DNA from: Sphingomonas horti
GTDB taxonomy: Bacteria > Pseudomonadota > Alphaproteobacteria > Sphingomonadales > Sphingomonadaceae
Assembly: GCF_009753715.1 (NCBI RefSeq)
Contig: NZ_WQMS01000014.1
Span: 143,062 to 207,061 of the forward strand
Direction: 5' to 3'
DNA: 64,000 nucleotides
Made by a program: the position numbers and the translations under genes. Position 1 is the first letter of the stretch, and every line of letters begins with the position of its first letter. This document shows, one piece after another, positions 57,068 through 64,000 of this stretch. The notes beneath the pieces are model-generated. The model was not told the DNA's origin. It made no database searches and saw only the letters and a program-made list of their open reading frames with translations.

Positions 57068-57994
57068 TCAGGACGCCGGCGGCTCGACCATTCCGAGCCA
57101 GGCGACGATCGCGAGGATGACGAAGCCGAGCGTCACTTCGATCAGAAGGCTCCTACGCAGCGCGCCGACCGCCGTTCCGTGGCGTGCACCGCCAAGCTGG
57201 CCAGCCAATCGCGGCGTGAGGCAAAAGCGGTTTGCAGCCGCGAGCCCCAGCATCGCAGAGAATACCACCAGCTTCGCGATAAGCAGCTGGCCGTAGAGTG
57301 AGGCCGGCAACGCCAACACCCGATCCGGCCCGACGAGGATCCAGCTGTTGACGATCCCAGTCAGCACAAGAAGCGTGACGACGATCGTGCCGGTCATCGC
57401 GAACCCCTCGAGCGCGTGGTGAGACAGGAGGAGGTGTGCGTCGTCGAACCGCACGCGCGGACCCACGAGAAGCAGCGCCAATCCAAGGATTGCCCCGATC
57501 CATGCTCCGGCCGCGAGCAAGTGCACGATGTCGGCAGCCAGATGGATCCAGCCAGCCGTGCCTTCATCCATCGCGCCATGGCCGGTCCAGGCGAGCAAGC
57601 TCAGCGCAACGCCGCCGCCGAACGCGACCGCGCTCAAACCCAGCTTGGGAAACCGGCCGATCAGCGGCGCCAGCAGGGCGGCGGCGATCAACGCGCAGAT
57701 GCGGAGGATCGCGGCGGAGCCGATGCTCGTCTGCCAAAGAATGGCGTCGATGCTGGCCCGGTCGACCTCGGCCAGCGACACGCCGGCCATAGAGGCGGCG
57801 AGCATCGCGACCCCGAGCGCACTCAGGAGCGCGCCCAGCAGCGCCGCTCCGGCTGCCCATGGCCAGAGCGGCGCGACCAGTCGCCGCCGCTCCGGCGCAC
57901 GAAGCGCGTAAAGACCGAACAGTGGCACGCCGAAGACCAGGGCGAGGTCGGCATAGAGTGCGAACCTCAGCATGATCATCGGCGTGTCGGCCAT
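57068..57994 (-). CDS. copD: Copper resistance membrane protein CopD
   Basis: 308 residues with eight hydrophobic helices. Motifs of the family include WTGHGAMDEGTAGWIHLAAD and LHLLAAGAWIGAILGLALLL-type segments with His, and LYGQLLIAKLVVFSAMLGLA, ANRFCLTPRL. CopD works with CopC in periplasmic copper uptake/handling. It follows copC by 4 bp and precedes the ATPase on the same strand. Confidence 0.9.
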   Translation of the reverse strand: MADTPMIMLRFALYADLALVFGVPLFGLYALRAPERRRLVAPLWPWAAGAALLGALLSALGVAMLAASMAGVSLAEVDRASIDAILWQTSIGSAAILRICALIAAALLAPLIGRFPKLGLSAVAFGGGVALSLLAWTGHGAMDEGTAGWIHLAADIVHLLAAGAWIGAILGLALLLVGPRVRFDDAHLLLSHHALEGFAMTGTIVVTLLVLTGIVNSWILVGPDRVLALPASLYGQLLIAKLVVFSAMLGLAAANRFCLTPRLAGQLGGARHGTAVGALRRSLLIEVTLGFVILAIVAWLGMVEPPAS

Positions 57995-57998
57995 CGGC

Positions 57999-58379
57999 TC
58001 ACTTCACCGCGAAGGTGAAGTTGCCCTCCATGCGGTGCGTGTCGGCGCCGGCCGCGTGCCAGTCGACCCGGTAGGTGCCGGCAGCGAGCGGGCGCTGCAG
58101 GAGCAGGGTCATCGACTTGCCGTCGCTGCCCATCTGGGACGAAACGCCGGTCATCTTCATCGGAGCATGGTTCGCCATTCCCGGCATCCCGGTCATGACC
58201 AGCGAAGCACCTGCGAACTGGGACAGAACCTTCTCGTTGAAGGTCAGCATGATCTTCGTCGTCTTGCCGACCGTCGCATTGGCGGCAGGAGTGGAGGCGA
58301 CCAGCTTCGTGTGCGCCTGCGCGGGTAGCGCGACACCCGCAGCGATCAGGGCCGAGAGAATTGTCAACCTACGCAGCAT
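57999..58379 (-). CDS. copC: Periplasmic copper-binding protein CopC
   Basis: 126 residues: signal peptide MLRRLTILSALIAAGVALPAQA, then AHTKLVASTPAANATV, where the first mature His is the usual Cu(II) ligand. It ends with the DWHAAGADTHRMEGNFTFAVK His cluster. The Met-rich loop MTGMPGMANHAPMKM may hold Cu(I). Family length is normal. It is divergent from the anti-sigma-like gene at 58495, and a CCCCTCAAATGAGGGG palindrome lies in between. Confidence 0.93.
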   Translation of the reverse strand: MLRRLTILSALIAAGVALPAQAHTKLVASTPAANATVGKTTKIMLTFNEKVLSQFAGASLVMTGMPGMANHAPMKMTGVSSQMGSDGKSMTLLLQRPLAAGTYRVDWHAAGADTHRMEGNFTFAVK

Positions 58380-58429
58380 CGGGGATTCCTTGTGTTATCG
58401 TCGTCCAGAATACGGCTGACGGCAGCACA

Positions 58430-58445
58430 CCCCTCAAATGAGGGG
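58430..58445. promoter_or_regulatory. 16-bp palindrome CCCCTCAAATGAGGGG, candidate operator
   Basis: Perfect 7-2-7 inverted repeat between copC (minus) and the anti-sigma-like gene (plus), 50 bp from each start. Regulator unknown. Confidence 0.45.
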
Positions 58446-58494
58446 AAAATCGATTGCGTGCGTAGTGATTCCGAAGAGCGGGAAGGACGAAGCT

Positions 58495-58755
58495 ATGGAC
58501 ATCGATACGGCTCTGGCCGGGTTGCGCGCAGCACCGACCGATATTCGACTGGAAGGGCTCGACGAAGCGGTGATCGCGGGCCTCGGCGAAGCGCGGGCGC
58601 AGAGCGCGATCGGCCCCCGCACCATGATGCTCGCCGGGGCAGGCGCAATGCTGGTCGGACTGGCTGGGACGACGTTCCCGGACGCGTCCGCGTCGGCCTC
58701 TCCGGTTCTTGCGCCGCTTGCCTACGCACCTTCGACGCTGCTCGTCGGGCGCTGA
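58495..58755 (+). CDS. Probable anti-sigma factor, CnrY-like
   Basis: 86 residues from ATG 58495, with GGAAGGA 7 nt upstream. The N-terminal cytoplasmic part (MDIDTALAGLRAAPTDIRLE ... EAVIAGLGEAR) is followed by one membrane segment (TMMLAGAGAMLVGLAGTTF). Size, topology and position (first of three overlapping genes with a CnrX-like sensor and an ECF sigma factor) match CnrY, the anti-sigma of the cobalt/nickel system. Sequence similarity is low, so the call rests on context. Confidence 0.75.
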   Translation: MDIDTALAGLRAAPTDIRLEGLDEAVIAGLGEARAQSAIGPRTMMLAGAGAMLVGLAGTTFPDASASASPVLAPLAYAPSTLLVGR

Positions 58756-59192
58756 TGCCAAAGAGCCGCATCGTCCTTATCGCCGTCATAGCATTCCTCG
58801 CGGCGCTAGCTGGCGTCGCGACCGGGCGACTGCTGTTCCCTGCGCCGGAGCCGTCCGAGACCGAGCTCCACGCCCTGCTTCATCGTCAGCTCGATCTAAC
58901 AGCCGACCAGCACGCGAAGCTGGAAAAGATAGAAGCCGAATTCGCAGCCCGACGAAAGGCGATCGAAACGGGCATGCGCTCTGACAACTCGAGGCTCGCG
59001 GAGGCGATCGCCGCAGAACAGGGTTACGGTCCGCGCGTATCGGCGGCGATCGGTCACTCCCACATGCTGATGGGCGATCTGCAAAAAGCGACGCTCGAGC
59101 ACATCTTTGCGATGCGCGCCGTCCTGCGTCCCGACCAGAAGGCCAAATTCGACCGGGCGGTGGTCAAGGCCCTGACCGACCCTCAGCCGTGA
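58755..59192 (+). CDS. Periplasmic heavy-metal sensor, CnrX/Spy-like
   Basis: 145 residues, ATG overlapping the previous stop by one base. N-terminal anchor MPKSRIVLIAVIAFLAALAG, then a four-helix periplasmic domain: ELHALLHRQLDLTADQHAKL EKI..., IGHSHMLMGDLQKATLEHIF and VLRPDQKAKFDRAV. His/Met residues near the first and third helices (LLHRQL, GHSHMLM) are candidate metal ligands. CnrX-type sensors hold the anti-sigma and release the sigma factor on metal binding. Confidence 0.85.
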   Translation: MPKSRIVLIAVIAFLAALAGVATGRLLFPAPEPSETELHALLHRQLDLTADQHAKLEKIEAEFAARRKAIETGMRSDNSRLAEAIAAEQGYGPRVSAAIGHSHMLMGDLQKATLEHIFAMRAVLRPDQKAKFDRAVVKALTDPQP

Positions 59193-59770
59193 CCGTCGGC
59201 AATGAGGCGTTCACGGACGCCGAGTTGGCGGCGAGAGCGCGTGGGCGCGAGCAGGCCGCCTACCGCGAACTGATGACAAGGCATCGCGACGCGGTCTTCC
59301 GCCTAGCACGCAGCTACGCCGGTGATGCCGACGATGCACTTGATCTCACGCAGGAAGCCTTCATCGCGGCCTTCGCTGCCTTGGACCGCTACGACCCCTC
59401 CCGCGCCTTCCGCCCGTGGCTGCTGCGCATCGCGCTCAACAAATGCCGGGACTGGTCGCGCCGGCGGGCCGTGCGGCGGCTGCTTCTGTTCGCGACCCCC
59501 GTCGACGATGCGCGCGCGACCCCCGATCCGGCCGCCGATCCCGAAACCCGGACTGGCGATGTCCGTGAACTCGAGCGCGTTTCCGCGGCCATTGCGAGAC
59601 TGCCCGCCAGCCTCAAGGAGCCGCTGATCCTGACTGCAATCGAGGGGCAATCACAGGCCGAGGCGGCCGCGACGCTCGGCCTGTCGGAGAAGGCCATAGA
59701 AGTGCGCGTCTATCGGGCGCGAAGGAGACTTTCGGAGCTGCTCGAGCGGGATCACCGCGGCGCCTCTTGA
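59189..59770 (+). CDS. ECF sigma factor, CnrH-like
   Basis: 193 residues from GTG 59189, which overlaps the sensor stop by 4 bp. Sigma-2 (AYRELMTRHRDAVFRLARSY, ADDALDLTQEAFIAAFAAL, FRPWLLRIALNKCRDWSRRR) and sigma-4 (RLPASLKEPLILTAIEGQSQ, EAAATLGLSEKAIEVRVYRA) regions are complete. It most likely directs RNA polymerase to the downstream copper genes when the sensor detects metal. No promoter motif was proven. Confidence 0.93.
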   Translation: MTVGNEAFTDAELAARARGREQAAYRELMTRHRDAVFRLARSYAGDADDALDLTQEAFIAAFAALDRYDPSRAFRPWLLRIALNKCRDWSRRRAVRRLLLFATPVDDARATPDPAADPETRTGDVRELERVSAAIARLPASLKEPLILTAIEGQSQAEAAATLGLSEKAIEVRVYRARRRLSELLERDHRGAS

Positions 59771-59879
59771 CCCTAACACGGTGTCAAACCCCATTTTCGA
59801 GACCGTGGGTGAGGGATCGCCCAATCCGACGCGTATCGGATGCAAGCTGAAGAAAGATAGTGCATTGCTTGATAAAGAG

Positions 59880-61736
59880 ATGAGTCGCCGGCAAGTAATG
59901 CGCGGCGCTGCGGTCGCCGGCGGTGGGGCTGCGCTGCTGGCCCACTTCCCCGCCTGGGCGCAGCCGGTCTCGTCCGGCATCGCCACCCCGCTGGCGACCG
60001 TCTCGGGCCAGGACATCACGCTCAGGATCGCGCGGCAGACAATGATGATCGACGGTCGCCTCAGCCGTGCGATCGGTGTCAATGGAACGGTGCCAGCACC
60101 CCTAATCCGGCTGCGCGAGGGGCAGAATGTTCGGTTCCACGTCGTCAACGATCTGGACGAGGACAGCTCGATCCACTGGCACGGACTGCTGGTGCCGACG
60201 CAGTTCGATGGCGTGCCCGGAATATCCTTTCCCGGAATCCGCCCGCGTTCGACGTTCCTCTACGAGTTCCCGATCCGGCAGTCCGGCACCTACTGGTATC
60301 ACAGCCATTCGGGCGTGCAGGAACAGCTTGGCCATTACGGCCCCATCGTGATCGATCCGGCCGGCGAAGACCCAGTCAAATACGATCGCGAGCACGTCAT
60401 CGTCCTGTCCGACCACAGCCAGATGGCGGCGACGGCGATCCTGCGGAAGCTGAAGCAGCAGCCGGGATACTTCAATTATCAGAAGCAAACTCTCGCCGGC
60501 CTTCTCGCGGGCAAGGGGCAGCCGCTGAAGGACCGGTTGATGTGGGGCGGGATGCGGATGGACCCGACCGACATCGCCGATGTCACCGGCTCGACCTACA
60601 CCTACCTCGTCAACGGCCATGGGCCGCAGGACAACTGGACCGCCCTGTTCACGCCCGGCGAGCGGGTCCGTCTGCGCTTCATCAACGCCTCGGCGATGAC
60701 GACCTTCAACGTGCGAATTCCTGGGTTGAAGCTCACGATCGTCCAGGCGGACGGCATGAATGTGCGGCCGGTCGAGGTCGACGAGTTCCAGATCGGCGTT
60801 GCCGAGACCTATGACGCGATCGTGACCCCGGCCGACGACCGGGCCTACACGCTCGTCGGCGAAAGCATCGATCGTTCGGGCATGGCGCGTGCCACCCTGG
60901 CCCCGCGTGCTGGCATGGCTGCAGCAGTGCCACCGCTCCGGAAGCGGCCGCTCGCGACCATGAAGGACATGGGCATGGACATGTCGGGCATGTCCGGAAC
61001 GGACCATGGTTCCGGCAACATGGCCGGGATGCAGGGCATGGATCACGCGGCGATGGGCCATGCAACGCCCGGTGGCGATATGGCCGGCATGGAGCATGGC
61101 GGCCAGGGTCAGGCGATGCCGGGCATGGAGCAGTCCGGCGCGATGCCTGGCATGTCGGGCGGCGGCGGTCACGACATGAGCATGAACATGCGCGACTTCT
61201 CGAACGCCGCGCAGGTCGAAAAGAACCCCGGCGTCCAGACCATCTCGCCGATGCCGATGGACCGGACCGGCGAGCCCGGCCAGGGCCTCGAGGATGTCGG
61301 GCACAAGGTGCTCGTCTATCGCGACCTGGTCGCGCTAGACCGCAATCCCGACGTCCGCGCGCCCGATCGCTCGCTCGACATCCATCTCACCGGCAACATG
61401 GAGCGCTTCATGTGGTCGTTCGATGGCGTGAAGATGTCGGACCACATGGAGCCAATCCCGTTCCTCCAGAACGAGCGGGTGCGGGTAAACCTCATCAACG
61501 ACACTATGATGGGACACCCGATCCACATCCACGGGCACTTCTTCGAAATGGTGACAGGGCATGGCGATCATGCGCCGAGAAAGCACACCGTCATCGTCCA
61601 GCCCGGCGGAAAAGTGACGTTCGATCTGACTGCGGACGCGGTCGGCGATTGGGCGTTTCACTGTCATCTGCTCTTCCACATGGAAGCCGGCATGATGCGG
61701 GTGGTGAGCGTTCGTCCGCGCGAGGAGCAGGCATGA
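59880..61736 (+). CDS. copA: Multicopper oxidase of the copper resistance system (CopA/PcoA)
   Basis: About 618 residues from ATG 59880 (MSRRQVMRGAAVAGGGAALL), which is a Tat signal; an upstream GTG at 59781 would extend it by 33 residues. Three cupredoxin domains with copper ligands: HWHGLLVPTQFDG, YWYHSHSGVQEQ, then HPIHIHGHFFE and the type-1 site WAFHCHLLFHMEAGMM. A Met/His-rich insert of about 100 residues (MDMSGMSGTDHG ... MAGMQGMDHAAMGH ...) lies before the last domain and should bind Cu(I). The enzyme oxidises Cu(I) in the periplasm. The stop overlaps the copB start. Confidence 0.95.
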   Translation: MSRRQVMRGAAVAGGGAALLAHFPAWAQPVSSGIATPLATVSGQDITLRIARQTMMIDGRLSRAIGVNGTVPAPLIRLREGQNVRFHVVNDLDEDSSIHWHGLLVPTQFDGVPGISFPGIRPRSTFLYEFPIRQSGTYWYHSHSGVQEQLGHYGPIVIDPAGEDPVKYDREHVIVLSDHSQMAATAILRKLKQQPGYFNYQKQTLAGLLAGKGQPLKDRLMWGGMRMDPTDIADVTGSTYTYLVNGHGPQDNWTALFTPGERVRLRFINASAMTTFNVRIPGLKLTIVQADGMNVRPVEVDEFQIGVAETYDAIVTPADDRAYTLVGESIDRSGMARATLAPRAGMAAAVPPLRKRPLATMKDMGMDMSGMSGTDHGSGNMAGMQGMDHAAMGHATPGGDMAGMEHGGQGQAMPGMEQSGAMPGMSGGGGHDMSMNMRDFSNAAQVEKNPGVQTISPMPMDRTGEPGQGLEDVGHKVLVYRDLVALDRNPDVRAPDRSLDIHLTGNMERFMWSFDGVKMSDHMEPIPFLQNERVRVNLINDTMMGHPIHIHGHFFEMVTGHGDHAPRKHTVIVQPGGKVTFDLTADAVGDWAFHCHLLFHMEAGMMRVVSVRPREEQA

Positions 61737-62887
61737 TGCGTGCAAGGGACTTTGCCGCGAGCCTCGCTGCCACGCTCGCTATCGCGTCACCCGCCGTCGC
61801 GGAGGATCAATCGATGCACGGCATGCCGGGGATGAGCATGCCCGCGCCGGTCAGCAAGGCGCCGACCAAGGCAAAACCCCCGGCCAAGCGGTCAGCGCAA
61901 CCTGCGTCGAACCCCGCGCTGCCGGCTGCGTCGCCGCGTAATCATTCAGCAGTGCCCGGCACGCAGGGAATGGATCACAGCTCGATGCAGGGAATGCGGA
62001 TGCAGGACGCCGCGCCGAGCGCCTCCCCTCCTGCTGGCGCCATGCAGGGTATGACTGGTGACGAGCACGCCGGCCACGCTATGCCTGGAATGCAGCCCGG
62101 CCCGAGTGCCGGCGAGGCGGCCCCGAAGGGCACCGATCTCCCGGCCGGCGACGCACCCGCGCCCGCACCGCCGATGGATCATTATGCGGACCGGTTCTTC
62201 TCGAAGGCCGAGATGGACCGCGCCCGCCACATCATGATGACCGACGAAGGCGGCGGCCGGACCTACTACCAGGTGATGTTCAATCTCGCCGAATACCAGG
62301 CGAGGAAAGGTCGTGACGGCTACCGCTGGGACGGCGAGGCCTGGTTCGGCGGCGACATCAACCGCCTGACGCTCAAGACCGAGGGCGAAGGCGCCTTCCA
62401 CGAAGGCGTCGAGAGTGCCGAAGTCCAGGCGCTCTACAGCCGCGCGATTGGACCTTATTTCAACCTCCAGGCCGGCGTCCGTCACGACTTCCAGCCCGGT
62501 CCGGCCAGAACCTATGCCACCGTTGGCTTCGAGGGGCTCGCCCCCTATTGGTTCGAGGTCGAGGGCGCGCTGTTCCTGTCCGACAAGGGCGACCTGCTCG
62601 GCCGCCTCGAAGGCTATTACGATCAGCGGATCACGCAGCGGCTGATCCTGCAGCCGCGCATCGAGTTCAATCTCGCCGCCCAGGACGTGCCGGAGAACAG
62701 GATTGGATCGGGGCTGTCCAATGCCGAACTCGGCCTCCGCCTCCGTTACGAGATCGCTCGCGAGTTCGCGCCCTATATCGGTGTGTCCTACGACCGGAAG
62801 ATCGGCGATACCGCCCGCTTCGCCAGACTGGCGGGCGAAGACGTGTCGAGCACGAGCCTGGTCATGGGTGTGAGGTTCTGGTTCTGA
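61733..62887 (+). CDS. copB: Copper resistance outer-membrane protein CopB (PcoB)
   Basis: 384 residues from ATG 61733, overlapping the copA stop. Signal peptide, then a Met/Gly/His-rich N-terminal region (MHGMPGMSMPAP, MDHSSMQGMRMQDA, MQGMTGDEHAGHAMPGMQ). The C-terminal beta-barrel starts with DRFFSKAEMDRARHIMM, has RWDGEAWFGGDINRLTLKTE, and ends VMGVRFWF. CopB is an outer-membrane barrel that works with CopA. Length fits the family. Confidence 0.93.
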   Translation: MMRARDFAASLAATLAIASPAVAEDQSMHGMPGMSMPAPVSKAPTKAKPPAKRSAQPASNPALPAASPRNHSAVPGTQGMDHSSMQGMRMQDAAPSASPPAGAMQGMTGDEHAGHAMPGMQPGPSAGEAAPKGTDLPAGDAPAPAPPMDHYADRFFSKAEMDRARHIMMTDEGGGRTYYQVMFNLAEYQARKGRDGYRWDGEAWFGGDINRLTLKTEGEGAFHEGVESAEVQALYSRAIGPYFNLQAGVRHDFQPGPARTYATVGFEGLAPYWFEVEGALFLSDKGDLLGRLEGYYDQRITQRLILQPRIEFNLAAQDVPENRIGSGLSNAELGLRLRYEIAREFAPYIGVSYDRKIGDTARFARLAGEDVSSTSLVMGVRFWF

Positions 62888-62889
62888 TC

Positions 62890-63507
62890 ATGGCGGAGGA
62901 TCCCGAGCCGATCAGGTCCTCCATCCATCGGCGGACGGGCCTTCGCGGGCATCTCCCCAGCACTCAGCTGATCTTTGCGGCCCTCATTTTCGGAGCCTTG
63001 GTCGCGGGGGCGTTCGTCTGGTCCGGCGCCTACGACGTCGGGGCGGACGCGCCGCACACGCGCGCCGTCCACTCGATCCTAAACACGCTGCGCAAGCGGT
63101 CGATCGCCGTTCGCGCCCATGACATCGCCGGCCCTCCGGATCTCGGCTCCGCCCAGCGCATCGCGGCCGGCGCCGGCCTCTACGGCGAGATGTGCTCGGG
63201 CTGCCATCTCGGGCCCGGTGTCGAGCCCTCGGAGCTGTCGCAAGGCCTCTATCCGCAGGCGCCGCAACTCTCGAAGGGCGACGACATGACCGCCGCCGAG
63301 CAGTTCTGGACAATCAAGCACGGCGTGAAGCTCACCGCCATGCCCGCTTGGGGCAAGACGCATTCGGACACGCTGATCTGGGACATGGTTTCATTCGTTA
63401 GAAGGCTGCCCGGCATGTCGCCCGAGGAATATCGTCGCCTCGTCGCCAGCGCACCCGAGGACCACGACGCCATGATGAAGGAGATGGGAGGCGGAGACCA
63501 CCATTGA
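62890..63507 (+). CDS. Membrane-anchored c-type cytochrome
   Basis: 205 residues from ATG 62890. N-terminal anchor (LIFAALIFGALVAGAFVWSG), one haem site C-S-G-C-H (MCSGCHLGPGVEP), and a likely axial Met in KLTAMPAWGKTHSD. The C-terminal end has a His/Met-rich tail (MMKEMGGGDHH). It follows copB by 2 bp, so it is probably part of the same operon, perhaps accepting electrons during Cu(I) oxidation. Confidence 0.9.
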   Translation: MAEDPEPIRSSIHRRTGLRGHLPSTQLIFAALIFGALVAGAFVWSGAYDVGADAPHTRAVHSILNTLRKRSIAVRAHDIAGPPDLGSAQRIAAGAGLYGEMCSGCHLGPGVEPSELSQGLYPQAPQLSKGDDMTAAEQFWTIKHGVKLTAMPAWGKTHSDTLIWDMVSFVRRLPGMSPEEYRRLVASAPEDHDAMMKEMGGGDHH

Positions 63508-63550
63508 CGTGCCGTGAGCGGCGGCAGGGGGCCTGAAAGCGGAGAACGAG

Positions 63551-63949
63551 ATGGACGACCAGAACCAGCAGAAGAACATGAAAATGGGCATGGGCTACGG
63601 CCGCTTCGCCGCCATGATCGCCACCTCGACGGCGGTCATGTTCATCCTCATGTATGTCAACGTCTACGCGCTCGGGCACATCCAGTTCAGCCAGACCCGG
63701 TTCTGGATGGCATTCGTCATGGGAGCCGCCATGGCTGTCATCATGCTCGGCTGGATGTGGGGCATGTATAAGAACATGAAGGTGAACCTCGCCATCCTCG
63801 CCGGCAGCGTGGTCGTGTTCGCTCTCGCCCTGTGGCTCGTCCGCAGCCAGGAAACGGTCGACGACGTCAGCTACATGAAAGCGATGATCCCGCATCACTC
63901 AATCGCAATCCTGACCATGATCGGCCCCCACCGAGTGGTCCGGGTTTGA
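63551..63949 (+). pseudogene. DUF305 membrane protein, truncated by a mobile-element end
   Basis: The frame starts at ATG 63551 and encodes three hydrophobic segments (FAAMIATSTAVMFILMYVNV, WMAFVMGAAMAVIMLGWMWG, VNLAILAGSVVVFALALWLV) and the beginning of the DUF305 signature DVSYMKAMIPHHSIAILT. In full-length relatives about 50 more helical residues follow. Here the frame runs into MIGPHRVVRV and stops at 63949, so the gene is broken at about 63918. DUF305 proteins bind copper and are typical of copper clusters. Confidence 0.8.
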
Positions 63950-64000
63950 TGTTAGTGCATTCGTTCCTCCGCCGCCATGCCCGCCCGTAGGTGGAGCGAA
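63918..64000. mobile_element. Probable insertion-sequence end (extends beyond the window)
   Basis: The DUF305 gene is interrupted at about 63918 by TGATCGGCCCCCACCGAGTG. The reverse complement (CACTCGGTGGGGGCCGATCA) looks like the terminal part of an IS3-type element, with TG at the outer end. No transposase coding can be read in 83 bp, so the family is not certain. Confidence 0.55.

Overview
The window is a GC-rich chromosomal segment of an alphaproteobacterium, most likely a Sphingomonas-type member of the Sphingomonadaceae. The indications are three secreted proteins with PEPxxWA-type PEP-CTERM tails, a TonB-dependent receptor, an alphaproteobacterial LexA box (GTTC-N7-GTTC) before uvrA, a split purS/purQ, and many short palindromic intergenic repeats. 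No rRNA or CRISPR array is present; there is one tRNA gene, tRNA-Arg(TCT).

Layout. 1-7.0 kb: a truncated esterase, an ABM-like protein, a GFA protein, a large secreted unknown, and an MmeI-like fused restriction-methylation enzyme. 7.1-12.4 kb: an unusual uvrA locus. The intact gene is flanked by a decayed uvrA 5' end on the left and a decayed uvrA 3' end on the right, with a beta-propeller lipoprotein gene inserted between, and it carries an in-frame palindromic repeat. 12.5-14.3 kb: an AT-richer two-gene module (DUF262 protein plus HEPN ribonuclease) that looks like a toxin-antitoxin or phage-defence pair. 14.3-15.8 kb: repeat clusters, a GIY-YIG nuclease bracketed by inverted 89-bp repeats, and a nucleotidyltransferase-like gene with a small partner. 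15.9-23.1 kb: PEP-CTERM proteins, a TonB receptor and a TPR-sulfotransferase. 23.1-44.1 kb: mostly core metabolism (guaA, prolyl oligopeptidase, phaB, hemH, purC, purSQ, M13 peptidase, queuosine-precursor transporter) plus an orphan molybdopterin oxidoreductase with a LysR regulator and a TbpB-like lipoprotein/SLAM exporter pair.

44.2-64 kb: directly after tRNA-Arg the gene content becomes accessory. The first half (44.7-53.5 kb) holds Fic, a DnaQ-like exonuclease, an ArsR regulator, DUF6471 and DUF2971 proteins, an abortive-infection protein and a zinc-ribbon protein with an RX4H motif. The second half (53.5-63.9 kb) is a copper-resistance island: cueR, small Cys/His-rich proteins, a Cu P-type ATPase, copC/copD, a CnrYXH-like anti-sigma/sensor/ECF-sigma switch, multicopper oxidase copA, copB, a cytochrome c, and a DUF305 gene cut off by what looks like an insertion-sequence end at the right edge. 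Parts of the copper island probably act together: CueR switches on cytoplasmic Cu export by the ATPase, while the CnrYXH-like module would sense periplasmic metal and drive the oxidase/CopB arm.
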